This document shows, piece by piece, positions 5,897 through 11,905 of a stretch of 23,530 nucleotides of DNA. Every line of letters starts with the position of its first letter. Positions within the stretch are counted from its first letter, which is position 1. The translations under genes were made by a program, and so were the position numbers. Source of the stretch: Rhodospirillales bacterium (GTDB taxonomy: Bacteria > Pseudomonadota > Alphaproteobacteria > JAREAF01); the NCBI GenBank assembly GCA_029240475.1, contig JAREAF010000002.1, positions 1 to 23,530 on the forward strand, written 5' to 3'. The notes beneath the pieces were generated by a model that saw nothing but the letters and a program-made list of their open reading frames with translations, did no database searches and had not been told where the DNA came from.

Positions 5897-7447
5897 ATGC
5901 TGCGCTCCATCGCGACCGTCGGCGGCTGGACCATGGCGAGCCGCGTGCTCGGCTTCGTCCGCGACATCCTGATCGCGCGGGTGCTGGGGGCGGGCCTGGA
6001 GGCCGACGCCTTCTTCGTCGCCTTCCGCTTCCCCAACCTGTTCCGCCGCCTGTTCGCCGAGGGCGCGTTCAACGCCGCCTTCGTGCCGCTCTATGCCCGC
6101 ACGCTGACCGAGCGCGGCCCGGTTCTCGCGGCGCGTTTTGCCGAGGAGACCCTGGCGCTGCTGCTGACCGTGCTGCTGGCCGTCACGTTCCTCGCCGAGC
6201 TCGCGATGCCCTGGCTCATGGCGGCGATCGCGCCGGGCTTCGTCGGCGACGAGGTCAAGTACGGGCTTGCCGTCCAGTTCACGCGGATCACATTCCCCTA
6301 CCTGCTCTTGATGGCGCTGGCCGCGCTCTATAGCGGGGTGCTCAACGCCCACCGCCGCTACGCCCATGCCGCGGCCGCGCCGATCCTCCTCAACCTCGCC
6401 ATGATCGCCGCCATGGCGGTGGCGGCGCCTCTCTGGGGCGAAGCCGGGCTGGCGCTGTCCTGGGCGGTGACGCTGGCCGGCATCGGCCAGTTCCTGTGGA
6501 TGCATTCGGCCGCCGCGCAGTCCGAGGCGGCGCTGCGCCTGCCCGCACGGCCCGTGCTCACGCCCGAGATCAGGCGCCTGCTGAAGCTGATGGTGCCGGG
6601 GGTGATCGGCTCGGGCGCAATGCAGATCAACCTCTTGATCGGCACCATGATCGCCAGCCTCGCGCCGGGCGCGGTCTCCTATCTCTATTACGCCGACCGC
6701 ATCTATCAGCTGCCTCTGGGCGTGATCGGCTCGGCGATCGGCGTGGTCCTGCTGCCCGAGATCACGCGCCGGCTGCGCTCGGGCCAGGAGGGGGCGGCGG
6801 GCGAGAGCCTCAACCGCGCCATCGAGCTGGGCCTGCTCATCACCTTGCCCGCCGCGGTCGCGCTCATCGCGATCCCGGAAGAGATCATCGGCGCGCTGTT
6901 CGAGCGCGGGGCGTTCGGGCGGGAGGCGACGGAAGCCACCGCCGCCGCGCTGGCCGGCTTCGCCCTGGGCCTGCCCGCCTTCGTGCTGATCAAGGCGCTC
7001 GCTCCCGCCTTCTATGCGCGCGAGGACACCGCCACCCCCTTCCGCTACGCGATCGCGGCGATGGTCGCCAATACGGTCCTCAGCCTGGGTTTCTTCCCGC
7101 TGCTGGGCTTCGTCGGGATCGCGATCGCGACCTCGCTCGCTTCCTGGCTGAACCTCGCCCTGCTCTGGGCGCGCCTCGGCAGAATCGGCTTTCTCACCGT
7201 TGACGCGCGGCTGCGCCGACGCGGGCCGCGCATCCTCCTGGTGAGCCTGGCCATGGGCGCGGCGCTCGTGGCCGCCGCCGCGGGGCTGGAGGAGGCCTCC
7301 GCGGGTCCGCCTTTCGCCCGCGCGAGCGCGCTCGGCCTCTTGGTCGCGGGCGGCGGCGCCTTCTATTTCGCCCTTGCGCTCGCCGTCGGGGCGATCGAGC
7401 GCTCCGCCCTGCGCGCCCTCGTCCGGCGCGGCGCCAGGGCACCTTGA
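5897..7447 (+). CDS. murJ: MurJ lipid II flippase (MviN)
   Basis: A 516-residue polytopic membrane protein of the MOP superfamily that flips lipid II across the inner membrane for peptidoglycan synthesis. The N-terminus LRSIATVGGWTMASRVLGFVRDILIARVLG and the following ADAFFVAFRFPNLFRRLFAEGAFNAAFVPLY are diagnostic, including the conserved arginines that line the central cavity. About 14 hydrophobic segments can be counted, ending in a short basic tail (RALVRRGARAP). Length is normal. The start ATG at 5897 matches family alignments; AAGAGG sits too close to it, whereas TTGAGG 14 bases upstream may serve. trpS follows after 80 bases on the same strand; murJ-trpS is a common alphaproteobacterial pair. 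Confidence 0.96.
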   Translation: MLRSIATVGGWTMASRVLGFVRDILIARVLGAGLEADAFFVAFRFPNLFRRLFAEGAFNAAFVPLYARTLTERGPVLAARFAEETLALLLTVLLAVTFLAELAMPWLMAAIAPGFVGDEVKYGLAVQFTRITFPYLLLMALAALYSGVLNAHRRYAHAAAAPILLNLAMIAAMAVAAPLWGEAGLALSWAVTLAGIGQFLWMHSAAAQSEAALRLPARPVLTPEIRRLLKLMVPGVIGSGAMQINLLIGTMIASLAPGAVSYLYYADRIYQLPLGVIGSAIGVVLLPEITRRLRSGQEGAAGESLNRAIELGLLITLPAAVALIAIPEEIIGALFERGAFGREATEATAAALAGFALGLPAFVLIKALAPAFYAREDTATPFRYAIAAMVANTVLSLGFFPLLGFVGIAIATSLASWLNLALLWARLGRIGFLTVDARLRRRGPRILLVSLAMGAALVAAAAGLEEASAGPPFARASALGLLVAGGGAFYFALALAVGAIERSALRALVRRGARAP

Positions 7448-7527
7448 CGCCCCGGCCATCAGGGCAGATAACAGGCTCGGAACTATCGGCAAATGCTGCG
7501 CTTTCCCGTTCCCAGACATCCCGCCCC

Positions 7528-8541
7528 ATGAAGCGAATCTTCTCCGGCGTCCAGCCGACCCAGAACGTGCATCTCGGCAATTATCTGGGCGCGATCCGCA
7601 ATTGGGTGCGCCTGCAGGACGACTATGACTGCATCTTCTGCATCGTCGACCTGCACGCGATCACGGTCTGGCAGGAGCCGGCGTCGCTGAAGGCGCAGAC
7701 GCGGGAGGTCGCCGCCGCCTATCTGGCGGCCGGGATCGATCCCAAGCGCTGCATCATCTTCAATCAGAGCCAGGTGCCCGCCCATGCGGAGCTGGCCTGG
7801 ATCTTCAATTGCGTGGCGCGGCTGGGCTGGCTCAACCGCATGACGCAGTTCAAGGAGAAGGCGGGCAAGCACCGCGAGAACGCCTCGGTCGGGCTCTATG
7901 CCTATCCCAACCTGATGGCCGCCGACATCCTCGCCTACAAGGGCACGCACGTGCCGGTCGGCGAGGACCAGAAGCAGCATCTCGAGCTCGCCCGCGACAT
8001 CGCGCAGAAGTTCAACAACGACTTCGGCGTGAATTATTTTCCGCTTCCCGAGCCGCTGATCCTGGGTCCCGCGACGCGCGTGATGAGCCTGCGCGACGGC
8101 GCCAAGAAGATGAGCAAGTCGGACGAGAGCGATTATTCGCGCATCAACCTGACCGACGATGCCGACCTGATCCGCCTGAAGATCCGCAAGGCGAAGACCG
8201 ACCCGCATCCGCTGCCCGGGCCGGAGATCCTGACCGACGCCGCCGCGCAGGACGCCCGGCCCGAGGCGATGAATCTCCTCGGCATCTATGCCGCGCTCGC
8301 CGACCGGCCGCCCGAAGCCGTGCTGGAGGAGTTCGCGGGCTCGGAATTCTCGCGCTTCAAGGATGTGCTCGCCGATCTCATGGTCGCCACCGTCGGCAAG
8401 ATCGGGCGCGAGATGCGGCGGCTGCAGCAGGACCCGGCGGAGATCGACGGGGTGCTGCGGCGGGGCATCGAGGCCGCACGGGCGATCTCGGATCCCATCA
8501 TGCGCGAGGTCCACGACATCGTCGGCTTCCTGAGGCCCTGA
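7528..8541 (+). CDS. trpS: Tryptophanyl-tRNA synthetase
   Basis: A 337-residue class Ic aminoacyl-tRNA synthetase that charges tRNA-Trp. The N-terminus RIFSGVQPTQNVHLGNYLGAI carries the HIGH-equivalent HLGN (15-18), and GAKKMSKSD carries KMSKS (194-198). YAYPNLMAADILAYKGTHVPVGEDQKQHLELARDIA is the typical tryptophan/ATP-pocket segment. The frame is open back to a TTG at 7444 that overlaps the murJ stop, but that 28-residue extension has no family resemblance, so the ATG at 7528 is chosen even though no good Shine-Dalgarno precedes it. It is co-directional with murJ and the DUF2333 gene. Confidence 0.96.
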   Translation: MKRIFSGVQPTQNVHLGNYLGAIRNWVRLQDDYDCIFCIVDLHAITVWQEPASLKAQTREVAAAYLAAGIDPKRCIIFNQSQVPAHAELAWIFNCVARLGWLNRMTQFKEKAGKHRENASVGLYAYPNLMAADILAYKGTHVPVGEDQKQHLELARDIAQKFNNDFGVNYFPLPEPLILGPATRVMSLRDGAKKMSKSDESDYSRINLTDDADLIRLKIRKAKTDPHPLPGPEILTDAAAQDARPEAMNLLGIYAALADRPPEAVLEEFAGSEFSRFKDVLADLMVATVGKIGREMRRLQQDPAEIDGVLRRGIEAARAISDPIMREVHDIVGFLRP

Positions 8542-8582
8542 GGGGAGCAAGACCGGCGGGAGAACGGGGGGAGGGATAAGGC

Positions 8583-9578
8583 ATGCAGGACGACTATTTC
8601 CCGGAGCCGGTTCCCGCCCCGCGCCGCAGGCTGCGCCTGCCCCGCTTCAGCATCGGCCGCGCCGGGCTGTGGACGGGGCGCTTCTTCATGGCGCTCTTGA
8701 TCCTGATCGCGCTCTATTACTCGCTGGGCGCGCTCATCGTTCATGAGATCGACGACGATCCGACCTTCGCCGCGCCGGCCGATCCCGCCGCCGCGGCCGG
8801 CAGCCGCGCGGTGGCGATCGCGGCCGCGCTGATCGGGCGCGAGGTCGACGATCACGAATGGGTGGCGAACGATCCCTTCTTCCTGCCAGGATTCGTTCTC
8901 GACAACATGCCGAACTTCCAGCAGGGCATCATCGCCGCCCTCTCGCGATTCGGCATCGAGATGACCGACCAGATCGGCCGCACCCGCGGGTCGAGCCAGG
9001 CCGACGCCGATCTCGACAAGGCCGCCGGGCTGCTGAAATATCCCGGCGACATCTGGCTGTTCGACTTCTCCACCTCCTGGGCGCCGACCGCCTCCTCCGA
9101 GGCGCAATACCGCGCCGCCCGCGCCGCGCTGCTCGGCTACAACCGCCGGCTGTCCGCCGGCTCGGCGGTGTTCGAGCGGCGCGCCGACAATCTCATGGCC
9201 ACGCTGGAGCGCATCGCCGCCGATCTCGGCTCCGCCTCGGCGATCATCGACCGCCACATCGAGGAGGAGGCGGGCTCACCGCTCGATTTCGAAACCGATG
9301 ACATCTTCTACCGCAACAAGGGGCGGCTCTATGGCTATTACCTGCTGCTGCGCGAGCTGGGCGTCGATTTCGAGAAAGTGATTCTCGACCGCGATCTGGC
9401 CCAGGCCTGGGCGCAGATGCTGGAGACCTTCGAGACCGCGGCCGGCATGCAGCCCTGGATCGTGCTCAACGGCGCGCCATCGAGCCAGTTCGTGCCGAGC
9501 CATCTCGCCGCGCAGGGATTCTATCTGCTCCGCGCCCGCACGCAGTTACGGGAAGTTACGAATATTCTGCTGAAATAG
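8583..9578 (+). CDS. DUF2333 family membrane protein
   Basis: A 331-residue protein of the uncharacterised DUF2333 family. A proline/arginine-rich cytoplasmic N-terminus is followed by one transmembrane segment (about 30-53, FFMALLILIALYYSLGALIV); the rest is hydrophilic and probably periplasmic. Family-like stretches are NFQQGIIAALSRFGIEMTDQIGRTRGSSQADADL (about 112-145) and the C-terminal LRARTQLREVTNILLK. A strong GGGGGAGGG lies 8 bases before the ATG. It follows trpS by 41 bases. Its TAG stop (9576-9578) is itself part of repeat copy B. No function is known to me; co-location with the sulfite genes could be incidental. Confidence 0.85.
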   Translation: MQDDYFPEPVPAPRRRLRLPRFSIGRAGLWTGRFFMALLILIALYYSLGALIVHEIDDDPTFAAPADPAAAAGSRAVAIAAALIGREVDDHEWVANDPFFLPGFVLDNMPNFQQGIIAALSRFGIEMTDQIGRTRGSSQADADLDKAAGLLKYPGDIWLFDFSTSWAPTASSEAQYRAARAALLGYNRRLSAGSAVFERRADNLMATLERIAADLGSASAIIDRHIEEEAGSPLDFETDDIFYRNKGRLYGYYLLLRELGVDFEKVILDRDLAQAWAQMLETFETAAGMQPWIVLNGAPSSQFVPSHLAAQGFYLLRARTQLREVTNILLK

Positions 9579-9682
9579 AAGTCAGAAGACAGAAGTCAGA
9601 AGTCAGATGGCAAGGATCATGCCCAGAGACCCTCGTCGCCCGCTTCGCCCTGACTTCTGTCTTCTGATTACTGACTTCTGAC
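9577..9682. repeat. Heptad inverted-repeat element, copy B
   Basis: The left arm (9577-9607) is AGAAGTC, AGAAGAC, AGAAGTC, AGAAGTC plus AGA. The right arm (9651-9682) is the complementary GACTTCT-type series. A perfect 17-base inverted repeat joins 9582-9598 with 9651-9667, enclosing a 52-base loop. The left arm starts within the DUF2333 stop codon and the right arm ends 2 bases before the TSUP ATG, so the element is the whole intergenic region. About 32 bases of the right arm are nearly identical to copy C. All three plus-strand frames are open through the left arm and meet TGA codons in the right arm (9651, 9665, 9679). Confidence 0.92.
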
Positions 9683-9684
9683 CC

Positions 9685-10611
9685 ATGCAGATCTACCTCC
9701 CCATCGCCGAGATGTCGATCGACGTCCTGCTCCTGCTGGGGCTGGGCGGGCTGGTGGGATTCCTGTCCGGACTGTTCGGGGTCGGCGGCGGATTCTTGAT
9801 GACGCCGCTCCTGATCTTCGTGGGCGTGCCGCCGGCCGTCGCGGTTGCCTCGCAGGCCAACCAGGTGATCGCCGCCTCGGTCTCGGGCGTGCTGGCGCAT
9901 TGGCGGCGCGGCAATGTCGATTTCAAGATGGGGCTGGTGCTGCTGGCCGGCGGCCTCGCCGGCTCGCTGATCGGCGTCTGGCTCTATTCCGTGCTGCGCC
10001 GCATCGGTCAGATCGATCTCGTCATCGCGCTGGCCTACGTCTTCTTCCTGAGCGGCGTCGGCGGGCTGATGGCCGTGGAGAGCATCGGCGCCATGCTGCG
10101 CCAGCGCCGGCCGCAGGCGACGCGTCGCAAGCTGCACCAGCATATCTGGGTGCACGGGCTGCCGCTGAAGATGCGTTTCCGCCGCTCGCGCCTCTATATC
10201 AGCGCGCTGCTGCCGCTGGGCTTGGGATTCGCCGTCGGCATCCTGGCGGCGCTGATGGGGGTGGGCGGCGGCTTCATCATGGTCCCGGCCATGATCTATC
10301 TGCTCGGCATGCCGACGGCGCTCGTCGTCGGCACCTCGCTGTTCCAGGTCATCTTCGTCGCCATCAATGTCAGCTTCCTGCAAGCCTGGCAGAACCAGAC
10401 CGTGGACATCGTCCTCGCCTTTCTCCTGGTGCTGGGCGCGGTCATCGGCGCGGAGTTCGGGACGCGCTTCGGCGCCAGGCTCCGGGGCGAGCAGCTGCGC
10501 GGCCTGCTCGCACTGCTCGTGCTGGCCGTGGGGATCGCGCTGGCCACGCAGCTCGTGGTGCCGCCCGAGGATGTCTATTCCCTCACCCATTCGCCGGGAG
10601 GCGGTGGATGA
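9685..10611 (+). CDS. TSUP-family (TauE/SafE) sulfite/organosulfonate exporter
   Basis: A 308-residue integral membrane protein of the 4-toluene sulfonate uptake/TauE-SafE family. Two homologous halves each carry the family glycine motif: GFLSGLFGVGGGFLMTPLLI near residues 25-44 and GILAALMGVGGGFIMVPAMI in the second half. About eight membrane segments are visible, with a basic cytoplasmic loop (RRPQATRRKLHQHIW) between the halves. TSUP proteins move sulfite or sulfur-containing organic anions out of the cell. Linkage to soeABC strongly suggests sulfite. The start at 9685 (MQIYLPIAE) fits my memory of relatives, but the bases before it are the right arm of repeat B, so there is no Shine-Dalgarno. 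The stop overlaps the next gene as ATGA. Confidence 0.92.
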   Translation: MQIYLPIAEMSIDVLLLLGLGGLVGFLSGLFGVGGGFLMTPLLIFVGVPPAVAVASQANQVIAASVSGVLAHWRRGNVDFKMGLVLLAGGLAGSLIGVWLYSVLRRIGQIDLVIALAYVFFLSGVGGLMAVESIGAMLRQRRPQATRRKLHQHIWVHGLPLKMRFRRSRLYISALLPLGLGFAVGILAALMGVGGGFIMVPAMIYLLGMPTALVVGTSLFQVIFVAINVSFLQAWQNQTVDIVLAFLLVLGAVIGAEFGTRFGARLRGEQLRGLLALLVLAVGIALATQLVVPPEDVYSLTHSPGGGG

Positions 10612-11357
10612 GGATCAGCCTCCTCGCCCTTGCGCTCCTGGCCTGGTTCGCCTCCGTGGCGGGCGGCCGCATCGCCGTCGCCGCGAGCCTCGTCGCCGAT
10701 CTTTCGAACCACCTCATCGCGATCACCACCGGATTCACCGGCACCGACGTGCTGCTGTTCGGGGCCAAGGAGGGCGAGGGCGACGTCGTGGTCATCGTGC
10801 GCGGGCCGACCAGCAGCATCTCCGTCCGCAAGAAGTCGCGGGTGGCGGGCATCTGGATGAACACCGACCGGGTCACCTTCTCGAACGTGCCGAGCTTCTA
10901 CGCCGTCGCCTCCAGCGCGCCGCTGGCCGACATCGCGCCGCCGACGCTGCTGGCGCGCCACCAGATCGGCTTCAACCAGCTGAAGGTCCAGGCGCCGGCC
11001 ACCGTCGACCCGGACCGCATGAGGGACTTCCGCGCCGCGCTGATCCGCCGTCAGCAGCGCGCGGGCCTGTTCATGCGCGAGGCGGGCGAGGTCAGCTTTC
11101 TGGGCAACACCCTGTTCCGCACCAATGTGTATTTCCCGGCCAATGTCCCGGTCGGCGTCTACCTGGTCGAGGTGCTGCTGCTGCAGAACGGCAATGTGAC
11201 GGGCGCGCAGACGACGCCGCTCATCATCAGCAAGGTGGGGTTCGGGGCCGAGCTGTTCGATTTCGCCCATCAAAGGGCCGCGATCTATGGGCTGATTGCG
11301 ATCCTCATCTCCCTGGTGGCAGGATGGCTGCCGCATATCCTGCTTCGGAAAGCCTAG
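10608..11357 (+). CDS. TIGR02186 / Alph_Pro_TM family protein
   Basis: A 249-residue member of an alphaproteobacterial family of unknown function. It has an N-terminal signal peptide (MRISLLALALLAWFASVAGG, cleavage probably near residue 26), a periplasmic beta-rich domain (TGTDVLLFGAKEGEGDVVVIVRGP; RVAGIWMNTDRVTFSNVPSFYAVASSAPL), and a C-terminal anchor (IYGLIAILISLVAGWLPHILL). It overlaps the TSUP gene by 4 bases (ATGA), and the next gene starts on the base after its stop. This very tight coupling suggests an accessory role to the exporter, such as a periplasmic partner; that is inference from position, not from a known activity. Confidence 0.88.
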   Translation: MRISLLALALLAWFASVAGGRIAVAASLVADLSNHLIAITTGFTGTDVLLFGAKEGEGDVVVIVRGPTSSISVRKKSRVAGIWMNTDRVTFSNVPSFYAVASSAPLADIAPPTLLARHQIGFNQLKVQAPATVDPDRMRDFRAALIRRQQRAGLFMREAGEVSFLGNTLFRTNVYFPANVPVGVYLVEVLLLQNGNVTGAQTTPLIISKVGFGAELFDFAHQRAAIYGLIAILISLVAGWLPHILLRKA

Positions 11358-11843
11358 ATGACCTCCGCGCCGACCCCAGCACCCGACCGCGTCTTCCTGG
11401 TGGTGGCGGACGATTCGGCCGAGCTCGAGGTGGCGTTGCGCTATGCCTGCCGCCGGGCCCGCAAGACCCGCGGCCGGGTGGCGCTCCTCGCCGTCGTCGA
11501 GCCGGGGGACTACCAGCACTGGATGGCGGTCGGCGATCTCATGAAGGAGGAGGCCCGCCAGGCGGCCGAGCAGATGCTGCAGAAGCTCGCCGAGCGCGTG
11601 AACGAGTGGACCGGGACGATGCCGATCCTATATGTTCGCGAGGGCGTTCGCGGCGACGAGCTGTTGCAGCTCATCGAGGAGGAGCCCTCCATCTCGATCC
11701 TGGTGCTCGGCGCCAATCCGGGGCCGAAGGGGCCGGGGCCCCTGGTCTCGATGCTGACCGGGAAAATGGTCGGCCGGCTCCGGGTGCCGGTCACGATCGT
11801 GCCGGGGAACCTCACCCTCGAAGACGTCGACAAGGTCAGCTAG
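11358..11843 (+). CDS. Universal stress protein family (UspA-like)
   Basis: A 161-residue single-domain Usp. The first strand and loop VFLVVADDSAELEVALRYACRRA, the middle EEARQAAEQMLQKLAERVNEW and the last-strand ISILVLGANPGPKGPGPLVSMLTGKMVGRLRVPVTIVPG follow the Usp fold. The ATP-binding glycine loop (G-x2-G-x9-G-S/T) is recognisable only in degenerate form. The ATG directly follows the TAG of the upstream gene (TAGATG), so translation is probably coupled. A Usp commonly lies between trpS and nfu in alphaproteobacteria, so it may be an older resident of this locus than the exporter and soe genes around it. Its specific role is unknown. Confidence 0.88.
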   Translation: MTSAPTPAPDRVFLVVADDSAELEVALRYACRRARKTRGRVALLAVVEPGDYQHWMAVGDLMKEEARQAAEQMLQKLAERVNEWTGTMPILYVREGVRGDELLQLIEEEPSISILVLGANPGPKGPGPLVSMLTGKMVGRLRVPVTIVPGNLTLEDVDKVS

Positions 11844-11870
11844 CGATCCGGGTCTGAAGCGTTTTGGCGC

Positions 11871-11887
11871 GGGCCGCCGGGCGGCCC
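11871..11887 (+). other. GC-rich hairpin ahead of soeA
   Basis: GGGCCGCC and GGCGGCCC form a 17-base palindromic hairpin (stem of about 6-7 pairs with a 5-base loop) in the 62-base gap between the Usp gene and soeA. It has no T-run after it, so it is not a classical terminator. It could slow readthrough or stabilise the downstream soe message, or be chance in GC-rich DNA. Confidence 0.3.
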
Positions 11888-11905
11888 CGGCGCCGGGAGC
11901 ATGAT

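Noticed and set aside
5828..7519. 563-residue open frame on the minus strand opposite murJ
   Set aside because: It is antisense to the unmistakable murJ frame, and its composition (runs of R, G, E, Q, H without a fold) is that of a GC-rich shadow.
7444..7527. Extended trpS start at the TTG overlapping the murJ stop
   Set aside because: The added residues do not resemble TrpS, whose family starts right at RIFSGVQPT. Kept only as a note.
9577..9682. Rho-independent terminator
   Set aside because: The stem is long and AT/GC mixed, with a 52-base loop and no U-run. In copy C it would cut the soe operon between soeB and soeC.
9556..10590. 344-residue minus-strand frame opposite the TSUP gene that reads through repeat copy B
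   Set aside because: Antisense composition rich in H, Q, E, D and R. The repeat is open in that direction only because of its unit sequence.
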